A stretch of DNA of 64,000 bases from Marsupella aquatica (lineage: Eukaryota > Marchantiophyta), in contig OZ316896.1 of assembly GCA_973895155.1 (NCBI GenBank), forward strand, positions 18,476,001 through 18,540,000, in the 5' to 3' direction. Each line of letters begins with the position of its first letter. The stretch's first letter is position 1. Positions 35,615 to 45,582 of this stretch are shown here, piece by piece. The position numbers were made by a program, and so were the translations under genes. Below the pieces are notes generated by a model. The model saw nothing but the letters and a program-made list of their open reading frames with translations, was not told where the DNA came from and searched no databases.

Positions 35615-36840
35615 ACTGTACCTTGTAGGATCATACATACGCCCATCTGGAGGAACAAGAAATCATTCTGGGATTCTTCAGACAAGGTGTTTAATACAGT
35701 TCAACAAAATGATGTATTTCTCAACCAGTAACGAACTCTATACAAAGTTGCCTAAGAACCACTAAGATGCCTTCAGTGGCAGCAAACGATTCAAAACTCC
35801 TCTTCATACCCAGGAAGTTAGTCTCTGCAAGATTGAAACTCGCAACCATCACTCTCCTCACAGCTACACAGAAAAATCTGCTCCCCTCTTCGCATCCAAG
35901 CCTGGAGGAAAAGTATTGCTAATGGGAAGAGATACAAAGTATAATATCAAATAGGTAAGGATCCAGCGTACTCTGAAGACGCACTTGCACCTGATCTTAA
36001 AAAGTGAGTCTCCTAAATACTTTTCCCTTACTGGCTGAAAGAGCTGATCTAATTCTATGTGTACTTCACGTTAAGGGAAATCCTAAGATTCCTGAAGCTG
36101 CTGCCTTTGACAGACTTTTGCTGTCGTTCACGCTCCTTGTCTCACCTCTCGAGTTTGGAATGTCGACCTACCCCTTGCCGAGAAATTGCACCATGTACTC
36201 GCGTGCATTTGATCCTGCGTAGATACCTGACAACACTACTAGCCTCTCACAGGTGTGAGAGGACTAGACGGCCCTTTCAAAACTCAGTGTTAAGCCCCAT
36301 AAGTATAAGAATTATTTCAAATAATAAATTCCTTATGTTTTCAAACCTATGATAAATCGAAGAGCTCAGCTCATTCAAATGTGATGGCTAGCCTCGAAAT
36401 TTACAAATCTGAAACCGAAGATCATTTTCAAAACATTCTAGAATCTGCTCTTACTATCTGCAGTGCCTAGTATTCGTCCTAATTCAACCCTGCCCAAGCC
36501 CACGGGATAACTAAGTACTTCTTTACCCTCCTCCAGTTGAAAAATTGTGTGACAATGTAGTGATTCATGTAGAAATACCGCCGGGTCGCAAAACTGTAGT
36601 AATTTTTAATGTGATAGAATAATCTATCAAACTGCACATTTTTCAGTTAAGGGCGAAGAACCCGCCTAACTTGTTGCTGTCCCATCGATATGGCTGACTC
36701 GAGAGAGGTGAAAGACGTGCAGTGAGGTGACCCGTGAACCACTATCTCATTTTGATTACGAGGCAACCGCCAATCCCAAATGCAGGTGGAAGTCCCTCCA
36801 ACATATAAAGGCATTATGAATGGCTTCCGCCAAGAACTTT

Positions 36841-38169
36841 CTACCTCAAAGATTGTACGGCTTTCTCTGCAGCATCATCGAGATCCTCAGCTGTGATGAT
36901 TGTCATCCCACTTTCTTTGAGAATAGTCTTTCCGAGGTCCACATTTGTGCCTTCCAATCGCACTATCAAAGGCACTTCTAGAGACACCTGCTTTGCAGCA
37001 CCTACAATGCCAGCTGCAATGACATCACACTTCATGATGCCCCCAAAAATATTGACTAATATAGCTTTGACTTTGGGATCTGCTGTGAGGATCTTGAATG
37101 CTTCCACGACCTGCTGTTCAGAAGCATTGCCACCAACGTCCAGAAAATTAGCTGGAGTGCCTCCATGCAGCTTAATAATATCCATCGTGGCCATAGCAAG
37201 CCCCGCTCCATTGACCATGCAACCAATCTCCCCGTCTAACCCAATGTAATTCAAATCTGCAGCTGCAGCAGCGACTTCGCGTGAATCCTCCTGTGTCTTA
37301 TCCCGAAGAGCAAAGATATCCTTCTGCCGAAATGCAGCATTATCATCAAAGTTGAGCTTGGCATCAGCAGCTACCATTTGCGCACTGGCTGTCTCTGCCA
37401 ACGGATTAATTTCAAACAGAGTGCAGTCCTTTTTAGTGAACACCTCGTAAAATTTCTTCACTTGGTCGATGCAATCCTTCACGTCAGCCTGCTTGGGAGC
37501 CAATCCTTTCACCACCTCAGCAGCCTGCTCGTCCGTGATCCCTTCGTTGATATTGATTGGAACCTTAATGATCATATCCGGGTACTTCTCAGCAAGATCC
37601 TCAATACTAGTTCCCCCTTTGCTACATGCGATGATCACAGGCCCTGCACTGACTCGATCAAGGGCAATGGCAAAGTACATCTCGTTGACAAGGTCCATCT
37701 TCTCACAGATAAAAACTTTGTTCACAACCTTTCCCTCAGGTCCAGTCTGCTTTGTCACGAGCACTTGCCCTAGCATCTTCTCAACGACAGATGCGACTTC
37801 GGAGCTCTTGACAATGTGTACACCGCCTTTGAATCCGTTCTTGAAAGTTCCCAGACCGCGTCCACCAGCCAGAATTTGGCTCTTCACCACCACCTCCTCG
37901 GCACCAGGGTAATAAGTTTCCATCAACTTCGGTACTTCGTCCAGCGATGAGACGACCTCTCCTTTCGGAACGTTCACGCCAAATTTGCCCATCAATCGAT
38001 TTCCTTGGTATTCGTGGATGTTCAGATATCGCTTTTGCTGGTGGTGCAATGCAATCCGAGCTTCGCCACCAACAAAGGAAGAGGATCCCGTGATGGGAGA
38101 GCCTCCAAGGCTCGCCCGGATCGCAACGCCTGCATGAGAAATCAATCTGTATGTTGACGACCTCGCCAT
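36841..38169 (-). CDS. Succinyl-CoA ligase (ADP-forming) beta subunit, mitochondrial
   Basis: This is the beta subunit of the TCA-cycle enzyme that converts succinyl-CoA to succinate with formation of ATP in the mitochondrial matrix, working as a heterodimer with an alpha subunit encoded elsewhere. The single open frame gives 442 aa from the ATG at 38169; a longer reading from a TTG at 38202 is not justified. Residues 1-48 are Arg/Ser/Ala-rich without acidic clusters and end KRY, a typical mitochondrial cleavage context before LNIHEYQG. An ATP-grasp domain follows (AGGRGLGTFKNGFKGGV near 100), then ECNPLAE-like FEINPLAET, NGAGLAMATMD, and the ligase domain with FLDVGG and LVNIFGGIMKCD. All are intact. 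The coding region has no intron, in contrast to its spliced neighbours. Confidence 0.95.
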   Translation of the reverse strand: MARSSTYRLISHAGVAIRASLGGSPITGSSSFVGGEARIALHHQQKRYLNIHEYQGNRLMGKFGVNVPKGEVVSSLDEVPKLMETYYPGAEEVVVKSQILAGGRGLGTFKNGFKGGVHIVKSSEVASVVEKMLGQVLVTKQTGPEGKVVNKVFICEKMDLVNEMYFAIALDRVSAGPVIIACSKGGTSIEDLAEKYPDMIIKVPININEGITDEQAAEVVKGLAPKQADVKDCIDQVKKFYEVFTKKDCTLFEINPLAETASAQMVAADAKLNFDDNAAFRQKDIFALRDKTQEDSREVAAAAADLNYIGLDGEIGCMVNGAGLAMATMDIIKLHGGTPANFLDVGGNASEQQVVEAFKILTADPKVKAILVNIFGGIMKCDVIAAGIVGAAKQVSLEVPLIVRLEGTNVDLGKTILKESGMTIITAEDLDDAAEKAVQSLR

Positions 38170-38421
38170 CGTCTCACCTCTGCACTGCACGACTCCTGGC
38201 AAGATCGCCTCCTCTCCAGAACAAACTCGTGTGATTTTACGTCGACTTTCGCAGCTTGATAGCGGAGCTTTCGACAGCAGAGACTGGGAGGAGAGAGCGA
38301 TGGAGGGAACAAAGCTGAATCCCTAAGAAGACAAACGCGAGTGTCTTCAATAATACTACAGTAGTGCAGAGTTTCATTTCATCGTGGAAAGACCGACCAA
38401 CGCCGCTCTCGGTCGTCCTTA
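38170..38421 (-). promoter_or_regulatory. Succinyl-CoA ligase beta 5' flank
   Basis: Only about 250 bases separate the start codon from the outer end of a TIR element. The promoter is therefore either very compact or partly inside the element. No clear TATA box is visible. Confidence 0.35.
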
Positions 38422-38479
38422 CAGTAAGGGCCGATGTCGTTCTAGGTTCGCATAGTAAGGGCCGATGTGAGCTAATGAG

Positions 38480-38608
38480 GAGTCTCAAAATTCCAAAGTT
38501 AACAGTCCTTAACTCCTGCGTTAGGGATTAAGGACTTATGGACTTCAAAATCAGATTTTAAAATATTATTTTCAGAGACACCTTATGGTCGTAAGAAGCT
38601 TCGTAATA
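38480..38608 (+). repeat. ~130-bp direct repeat, copy 1, left of the nested MITE
   Basis: Begins GAGTCTCAAAATTCCAA, contains GTTAAGGA/ATTAAGGAC, TGGACTT(C/T)AAAATCAG and ends ...GTAAGAAGCTTC. The partner lies at 39037-39180. Confidence 0.65.
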
Positions 38609-39029
38609 GGGCCTCCCAAAATTAGGACATAGGCGTAAGTTACAGATATATGGTTCATCCCATTAATCCTGTAAATTCAGTTGGAATTTTTAAATGGGGG
38701 GGAAAATAATTGACCCACCCCATAAGGCAGGACTTACTGTCTCACTTGAGTCTCACAGCATATATTCATTTTATTTCCTTCTTAATCAGCCACCACCCCA
38801 AATGCAGCAGTCAAATGTATGCTTTCAATTGCAGTTTTCCAGATGTACGGATTTTTGAAATTCTAGATTTGCCCCTAAAGTCACAGGAAAGTGGTTATAA
38901 ATGTTATTGGTGGAGTGTTGAGCCCGCAGGCTTTGATGATGAGAGCCAAAGATTGGATTTTATGGGAGTTCTCATAACTCTTCAGTTCCAGGAAGCATTA
39001 ACCTGGTATCATCAAGTTTTGAAACGCCC
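38609..39029 (+). mobile_element. MITE, copy 1 (421 bp)
   Basis: The left end reads GGGCCTCCCAAAATT and the reverse complement of the right end GGGCGTTTCAAAACT. The body is the same family as 45148-45582: shared phrases include CCCCATAAGGCAGGA, CCCCAAATGCAGCAG, CCTAAAGTCAC and GGAGTTCTCATAA in identical order. No coding capacity. Confidence 0.7.
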
Positions 39030-39036
39030 GAATATA

Positions 39037-39180
39037 GAGTCTCAAAATTCCAAGTTCACCTTTGTTAACTGTTGAGTTATGAGTTAAGGATACAATCCTT
39101 GTGGACTTTAAAATCAGTTCCTTAACAAATCTGTTCTTAATAAACATCCACAAGACATGGCCATAAGGAAGCTTCATAGG
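39037..39180 (+). repeat. ~130-bp direct repeat, copy 2, right of the nested MITE
   Basis: Diverged copy of 38480-38608 with the same opening and the same closing phrase (TAAGGAAGCTTCATAGG versus TAAGAAGCTTCGTAATAGG). Confidence 0.65.
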
Positions 39181-39459
39181 CTGGCAACAAAGAAACCAAA
39201 AATTTAAAAATTCACCGGTCAAAGAATAGTTACAGCCAAATGTTATGACCAAAACCTGTTTGCCATATTGCTCAAGGATTTAGATGCCTTAGTTAATGTA
39301 CAAATGGGGATAGTGTAAAGTAACCTAACCTCCTCCTCTCGAGGAGGCTATGGCCTGTAACCCCCATGGGCAGTCTCTCACACAGTGGTCCTTGTGGTAA
39401 GGACATGTAACAACATCGGCCCCTACCATACGGACCTATAAGGACAACGGCCCTTACTG

Positions 39460-40998
39460 CAAGAATGACAAACAGTGCACGCTGGTAGTCTTTCCAGGAT
39501 AGAATGAAACTCTACTACAGGCCATTGGCCCCAAAGAGAAAATGGGTTACTGAGCATAAACCCAACAAATTAATTTGATTAACCTTGGTAACTTCACACC
39601 ATTAAGATCTGAGACACCCTAGTGCAACCACGTCTCATTTTGGAACTTGATACAAGTACATAGCAATACACCTGTTGTACTAGAATCCAACTAAAGCCTT
39701 CTGGAGGTAGGAGGAACAGCCTGTAGGAAACTACAAGGGATAAGAGGCCAATAGCTAGAACGTGTGCCTTCAGAGTGAGTTTCCCTTACTATTCTTAAAG
39801 CCCTTGGCCTTATGGTTGGATCATCACTTTGAGGATCAACTTCAATAATGTGTGACAAGGTCTCCAAGCTCAATTGGTATAGCCATACACTAGGAAATTG
39901 TAAATTTGAGACCCTCCAAGAATGACAACTAAACTTATTTGCTATCTGGTAAATTCACATGTCATGTTCATGATGCAACTACAGTAGGTGACTCAGGCAT
40001 CAACTACAGAATTGTAACAGGATTTCGTTGAGATTTGATGATATTTCAGACTATATAATTACAACCAGCCATCCGCTCACATAATGCCCACAATTTCATG
40101 TCTGAGGCAGAAATTCGTGAGGACTTGGTTTGGACCCAAACATTTTATCCAGTTCGTAGTGTTAGGCACTACATTTGGGTAGAGGAATGTGAGTTTAGTA
40201 TTTCAAATCATGGTTAGTTGGCTTAAGGGTTTAGACAATGTTGGAAACAGGAAAACTTCTGGCAAAAGCAAACAGGAGTTTCGTGGGTTGAGTGAGTGTG
40301 TTTGGGCCAACTACTCCCATGCCAACAGCATGGGCTCAACCTAAAAGTTCTCTGTCTATTCTGGAATTCTCAAATAGACCACCTGGTTCATGCAAAGCAT
40401 GGCTCGAAGCCAGAAGTTCTCTGTACAGCCTAGAATTTCAAAGAGACCACCTGGTTGGACTGAGCTACTACAAGTTAAAAAAAAATAGTAAAAGTGGAAA
40501 GTTTAGAAATTAACCAAAATAAAATTGGGTTTTGTTGCCGTAGCAAACCACACTAACAATCATTGCCCGTATATATTTACCTTGCCATTCATTTGCCCCC
40601 TCTCTTTCCTTGGCATTTTATAAAATCTGAACTCTTCAATAATTTTCTCAGCCACTGCCTTGTTTGTTTTGGACAAAATAATCTGCCACTTAGCCATTAA
40701 AAATTTCATCCTTCATTGACCCAGGCTGCCCACACAATTGATGCCCCACTAGATTTTCGGTGGGACCCTGACCCGCAAAACCACAGTGACGGCAAAATAA
40801 GGAACTGTGACGAGGCAAGTGACATATGAGTAAATAATATGAAGGAGTGACAAATTTGTCCACAGCAAAAGACAAATCAAGTAGAAAAATGGCATATAGA
40901 AATTCTCTTCTTGGTTTTGCCTCCCAAAAAACTGTAGATGCCATTTGGCGGAGTTTCAAAGCAACTAAGCTAGGGACTGCGCATTGGGCGTCCTCGAA
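39460..40998. other. Gene-less spacer with small repeats
   Basis: No gene recognised. A tRNA-like phrase, AGCTCAATTGG at 39867-39877 followed by AATTTGAGACC at 39903-39913, resembles pol III A and B boxes but the spacing is short. A ~70-bp duplication lies at 40324-40462. Confidence 0.4.
40324..40462 (+). repeat. ~70-bp imperfect tandem duplication
   Basis: Both copies contain AGAAGTTCTCTGT/AAAAGTTCTCTGT, then CTRGAATT, then AGACCACCTGGTT in that order, ending at about 40390 and 40458. Confidence 0.75.
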
Positions 40999-41390
40999 CA
41001 CTTATTTCACGACTCTTTCGTCACCACCAACGCTTGCGTTCCACTCGCACACGCTCTTTGGGTTCTTCCTCCACTATCAGTCTATTCCAATCTCCTTGAG
41101 GACTTCTTTCAGTACTATTCCTTCACCACCAACACTCGCGTTCCACTCCACTATCAGTCTGTTCCAATCTCCTTGAAGACTTCTTTCAGTACTATTCCTT
41201 CACCACCAACACTCGCTTTTCCACTCTTTGGGTTCTTCCTCCACTATCAGTCTGTTCCAATCTCCTTCAAGACTTCTCCCACTACTATTCCCTCACCGTT
41301 AACACTCGCGTTCCACTCACACGCTATTCGGGTTCTTCCTTCACTTGCAGTCTGTTCCACTCTGACATGCTGAGAGTTCTTCCTTCACTA
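40999..41390 (+). repeat. Minisatellite, unit ~75-100 bp
   Basis: The phrases TCACCACCAACACTCGCGTTCC, GGGTTCTTCCTCCACTATC and AGTCTGTTCCAATCTCCTT recur in order. The TCACC marker starts at about 41021, 41123, 41200 and 41293, giving intervals of 102, 77 and 93 bp; the short unit has lost the TTTGGGTTCTTCC part. Plus-strand open frames across it are repeat translations. Confidence 0.8.
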
Positions 41391-41407
41391 TCATGTCACT
41401 AATTACA

Positions 41408-42188
41408 ATGAGGCCCAAAGATCGTGAGGTAATCAGGACATGAAACAACAGTAACGATCCGCAACAAACCTTGCCCGCCAATTCCTACACAGGACCTAGA
41501 TTCGAGTTCCTACATTCAGGAGGATGGACGACGAGAACATAACCAATCGGTGAGATGCAAGTCGTTAAATAAATACACAGACTCTGTAGTAAAACAAACC
41601 TAGAAATATGGGGATATTTCGGTGATGAAGCGATTCGGTTGGAACTTGCTTGATCAAAAATAAATGTAAATTTGATTTCATGGGCGACCAATCTGAGTTG
41701 GGCGAACAAAATTGGCCGGAAAGAAAGGAAACTGGATGCATTCAAACTGAGAAAGTACTGAGGCCCGTTTCGTGCAGGGTGCAACAGTTGTGAAGCTGCA
41801 GCACAGTTTACAGGACGAGTTGTTACCCACTGACGGCAAGGACGCATGCCTCCCTCCAGATTTGCTTAACTATGTCGGTAAATTCTGTAAGAAACAAGTC
41901 AGGTCTACCCGTCGAGTCCAGTCCAAAATTTCCACCCCAACAAAGATCAACTTCGCAAACCCGTCGAAAGACAGACCACCTGCACAGCCTGTAAAGACAA
42001 ACTTGGCCAGTACAAGAAATGAGCTAAAAGCACAGTCTACAGCTCAATCACTACAAGCCGGAAGCAGTCCGCCTCGTTCTAGACAAGAAGAACCGTCACG
42101 TATGCTCCTGTGTGACGGAGACGGACACTTACTGCAATTCGTTAGCGTGATCCATGTTCGTGACCCTCAATCCATAAAGTGGCCATAA
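41408..42188 (+). CDS. Candidate two-exon gene, unrecognised product
   Basis: I do not recognise this protein. A long open segment (41778-42188) is preceded by a plausible acceptor (CGTGCAG ending 41777). Upstream, ATGAGGCCCAAAGATCGTGAG at 41408-41428 is followed by GTAATC, a fair donor. Splicing keeps phase and gives 143 aa starting MRPKDREGATVVKLQ. The N-terminal third contains LLPTDGKDACLPPDLL; the middle is rich in Lys, Ser, Pro, Gln and looks disordered; the end is hydrophobic, then charged. It is convergent with the aldolase gene, stops 482 bp apart. It could equally be the last exon of a longer gene or a chance open frame. Confidence 0.3.
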
Positions 42189-42670
42189 AAATGGGCGACA
42201 AAATCGATTAGTGAAATGATCCAGGTCGACACTCATGAAGACGAGAGATTGCAACCTACTATACAAGATGGACGAAGCTAGGTTTCTTGATACAAACACA
42301 GCAGACTACACAGCTCTCATCGAATTGGTCAGCTCGTGAATCTACGAGAAGGGTAGATAGACAGCAGAGTTTGATGCAGTAGACTAGAGTGACACAGCCT
42401 CGGTGTGTAATTTGTACAACCAAGAGTAGTTTCTCTTATTCAAGTCGTGACTCAAATTCAGAGTGGTGATTTCTGTTGTCATCAAAGACTCCCCCCACCT
42501 CGCTCTCTATATCGACATCAATGATTGGCAGATTCCTATCTGAGTTGCATGAGCTCTGCTGGCTGGTTGCAGTCCGCCTCAAGAAATGCTTGCTTGCTTT
42601 AGCAAGCATTGTGTAGTGAGTGTTCTTTCTTCTTCTTCTTCTTCTGTCTACCTGTACCAGAGCTCTGAAC
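42189..42670. other. Convergent spacer and aldolase 3' region
   Basis: Nothing coding is seen. The minus-strand aldolase transcript probably ends here; a GAA/TTC microsatellite lies at 42629-42650. Confidence 0.5.
42629..42650. repeat. (TTC)n microsatellite
   Basis: About six TTC units with one variant, immediately 3' of the aldolase stop codon, probably in its 3'UTR. Confidence 0.8.
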
Positions 42671-43747
42671 CTAATACTTATATCCAGCTACATGGAGGCT
42701 CTCCTCTGTCCCAACTCCACCTGAAGCACCACCCTTGTACTTGCCGAGAGTCGCCTCTGAGTTGGCCTTGGCCCTCTTGTAGAAGGCCGTCTGTGCAGCC
42801 TCGATGTTCTCCTTCTTTCCCAGCCATGTCTTCAGCACACTCGCTTGCAGAGCCCGTCCGAATGAGAATGACAACGTCCATGGCTTGATGGTATCAAGCG
42901 CATTGATAGCATTCAAATTCAACGTGGCCTCCTCTTCACTCTGCCCTCCGGACAAGAACACAATCCCGGGCACTGCAGGGGGCACAGTTCTCTGGAGAGC
43001 CTGCACAGTGTACTTAGCGACCACTTCTGGCGCCACCTTTTTGGACTCGGAACCGGGAGTGACCATGTTCGGCTTCAGCAATGTCCCCTCGAGGAGCACA
43101 TGCTGATCATTCAAGGCCTTGTAGACGGCGGCTAGGACGATCTCGGTAACGTACGCGCACTTCTTAATGTCGTGGGGGCCATCGACTAAAATCTCCGGTT
43201 CGACAATTGGGACGAGGCCGTTCTCCTGGCAGATGATGGCGTAGCGGGCAAGGCCCTGCGCATTCTGCTGAATGGAGAGCTCGGATGGCTCGTTGGGGCC
43301 GATCTTGAGCACGGCTCTCCATTTGGCGAATCGGGCCCCGGCTTCGTAGTACTTTTTGCACCTGTCGCCGAGCCCGTCGTGGCCCTGTGTCGTCGTCTCC
43401 TTGTCCGTTCCAGAGAGGTCGACCACACCCTTGTCGACCTTGATGCCGGGAATCACACCCTCCGCCTCGAGCAGCTTCACGAACGGAGTGCCATCATCGG
43501 CCTTTTGGTACAGCGTCTCCTCGAAGAGAATCACTCCGCTCAGATACTGTGACGCCTCAGGAGCAGTGAAGAGAAGCTGCCTCAACGCTTGTCTGTTGGC
43601 CTCCACATTCTCGACCTTAATGCTCGTCAACCTCTTTCCGATCGTGCCCGTGCTCTCGTCTGCTGCGAGAATTCCCTTCCCCGGTGTCGCGATGTACTTC
43701 GCTGTCTTCACCAGCTCATCCGCGTATTTCCCCACGAAGGCCGACAT
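42671..43747 (-). CDS. FBA: Fructose-bisphosphate aldolase, class I, cytosolic
   Basis: This enzyme reversibly cleaves fructose 1,6-bisphosphate to dihydroxyacetone phosphate and glyceraldehyde 3-phosphate in glycolysis and cytosolic gluconeogenesis. The single open frame codes for 358 aa, the usual length of plant cytosolic aldolases, and begins [12 protein letters not shown] with no transit peptide. Class I residues are in place: Asp30 (GILAADEST), Lys142 (FAKWRAV), Glu183 (IVEPEIL) and Schiff-base Lys225 ([15 protein letters not shown]). The C-terminus ends in tyrosine (HVAGYKY), which is important for catalysis in the family. The start ATG at 43747 is the only one matching family length. 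There is no intron in the coding region. Confidence 0.97.
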   Translation of the reverse strand: MSAFVGKYADELVKTAKYIATPGKGILAADESTGTIGKRLTSIKVENVEANRQALRQLLFTAPEASQYLSGVILFEETLYQKADDGTPFVKLLEAEGVIPGIKVDKGVVDLSGTDKETTTQGHDGLGDRCKKYYEAGARFAKWRAVLKIGPNEPSELSIQQNAQGLARYAIICQENGLVPIVEPEILVDGPHDIKKCAYVTEIVLAAVYKALNDQHVLLEGTLLKPNMVTPGSESKKVAPEVVAKYTVQALQRTVPPAVPGIVFLSGGQSEEEATLNLNAINALDTIKPWTLSFSFGRALQASVLKTWLGKKENIEAAQTAFYKRAKANSEATLGKYKGGASGGVGTEESLHVAGYKY

Positions 43748-45147
43748 CTTCCTCTCACACCGATCTCTCTCGTCTAGACAGAAGTGGACTGATAGATTAG
43801 CTAGCTCGCTGCTGCTACACTCGCTCTCTTGCTCTCTCTCTCTCTGTTGGGTCGAAGCAGAATTGATCGACGAGCTCGCTCGCTCGCTTGCTCACTCGTG
43901 CTACTGCACCTTTTTACCTATGTATGGTACGGGACTTGATGATCTAGTAGGTGCGCGGCGACAACAACCTGATCCGAAAAGGGACGGAACTCGTGGGAAA
44001 AGTATGGGTTCAGAGGTGTAGCGATGGCGGAGGAGGAGAACATCGTCCAGCAGGAGAGAATCAGGAGAGGGGACGACGGGGAGGGCTTTAAATTGCAAAC
44101 ACACGACGCGGATAACGCACTCACGGTGCAGCAGGCAGAAACTGGAATCTGATTTGGCGTTCAGAAATATGGAGCACCGGATTTGGGGCTCCGTCATCGA
44201 AAGGCCACCGAATATATGATGATGCCGTCCGACCCGTCTCGAGCGTAGAGGTAGAAAACCATCGTAGAAGTGGGAAAGCAAAGTAATCACAACATCTTCG
44301 TCCCCGCCCCTCCGCCCCTCCGCCCCGCCATTTTTGCCGTTAAAAAGTGGAGTTCCGCCAGGACACTCTGTACCGGGATGGACCTACGCTAAACAATACT
44401 AGCTATTTTTTTATTTATTGCAAAGAAATAATTTAAGTACGCTCAGATGGACCACTCTCAGTCTCTCATGAACTGGGAACCCGGACGTACAGGTGTACTC
44501 TTGAGCAGACAAATCTTAATTATTTTTATTCCGTGAATGATGAAAGTTATGCTCTGCTGGATCACGCTCATGAACCGTGCAACTTGGAGTCCAGGATACT
44601 GTTAACTAGAGAGAGAAGTATGGATTTTTTTACAGAGAAACAAAAATGTTATCTAAGTACAAGAAAGGTTTTTCTGCGGACATCTGGGTTGTGGGGCACT
44701 TTGTCAAACGTTATGGTCCATGGGGGCTACAGTTTTCACTTTTCAGGAATGAGGTAACTGTAAGATATTGAAATTAATATTGGGATGGACCACTCGGGCA
44801 GGCAATCAAGCAGCCAAGATTGTGACCCACAAGGGTTGTGATAAATGTGTTTCCCTACAACCATCAACCTAAATTACATTTTTTGGTTTCTGCTGTCTCT
44901 CCTCAGATTTTCCTTCTCTTGTTTGCCTTATTCTCTAAACTGCGTGAAAAAGATGCCTGGATGGACTTTAGGATCTCTTCCAGTCATGCACTGTACAACC
45001 CCCATGGACCATAACATCCTAGTTTATACTTTCTCTTGCTCACATTCTAACTTCCCGCTTCCAGAAACATTTCACCAAACCTTGCTACGCATCAAAATTT
45101 GCTTTTCTTGGAAACATTAGAACCATCTTCAAAAGCTCCTTCCAAGA
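43748..45147. other. Aldolase 5' flank and gene-less spacer
   Basis: The first ~170 bases upstream of the aldolase start contain a CT-rich tract (plus strand 43827-43850; a GA tract in the direction of transcription), common in plant 5'UTRs and promoters. Open frames at 43356-44021 plus and 44290-43901 minus look like chance or antisense readings. Beyond 44300 nothing is recognised. Confidence 0.4.
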
Positions 45148-45582
45148 GGGCGTCTCAAAGCTCAGTCACTAGAGAAAGTTATGGATTTATGATATATCCC
45201 ATAAGTTATGGGACCCAGTTATAGAATTTTAAAAAATGGGGGAGGTAACATTGACCTGCCCCATAAGGCAGGAGTTACGGCCTCACCTGTTTTATAGCAT
45301 ATTTTCTTCCTCAACTCATGATCAGCCGCGCCCCAAATGCAGCAGCGATCACCACGTCAAGAGAAAATCTCATGTGCCTTCAGTTGCGGCTTTCCGGAGT
45401 TCCGGAGTCCTGGATTTCCAGATTTCCGCCTAAAGTCACGGGACAGTTATAGGTTAACTGTTGAACCCACGGGCTTTCCTTATGGTAGCCAAAGATCGGC
45501 TCCCATAACTTTTACAGGAGTTCTCATAATACTTGAGTTATGGGAAGACCTTATCTAGTTAAGGCCAAGCTTTGAGATACCC
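45148..45582 (+). mobile_element. MITE, copy 2 (435 bp)
   Basis: The left end GGGCGTCTCAAAGCT (45148-45162) matches the reverse complement of the right end, GGGTATCTCAAAGCT (45568-45582), at 13 of 15 positions. The body aligns with 38609-39029 along its length in the same orientation. No ORF of interest and no certain target duplication. Confidence 0.75.

Larger units (their letters stand above)
33265..36840. other. Spacer upstream of the EngB-type gene and downstream of succinyl-CoA ligase
   Basis: No gene is recognised. It holds the 5' region of the EngB-type gene, a degenerate tandem repeat (34784-35180), a small inverted repeat (35530-35614) and the 3' end of the succinyl-CoA ligase transcript. 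Open frames up to about 100 codons (34790-35101, 36059-36352) show nothing recognisable. Confidence 0.45.
38422..39459. mobile_element. TIR element with ~47-bp terminal inverted repeats
   Basis: The left end (38422-38468) starts CAGTAAGGGCCGATGTC. The reverse complement of the right end (39413-39459) starts CAGTAAGGGCCGTTGTC, and similarity continues over about 47 bp, including a second GGGCCGATGT near the inner edge. Inside lie two direct copies of a ~130-bp sequence (38480-38608 and 39037-39180, both starting GAGTCTCAAAATTCCAA) flanking a nested MITE at 38609-39029. There is no transposase. I found no convincing target duplication; a CAG terminus would fit a hAT-type non-autonomous element, but this is inference. 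Confidence 0.6.

Noticed and set aside
37469-37912. 147-codon plus-strand frame, and others over 36893-37773
   Set aside because: They are antisense shadows of the succinyl-CoA ligase coding region.
43356-44021. 221-codon plus-strand frame
   Set aside because: It overlaps the 5' half of the aldolase gene on the opposite strand, where codon bias keeps the antisense frame open. It shows no domain.
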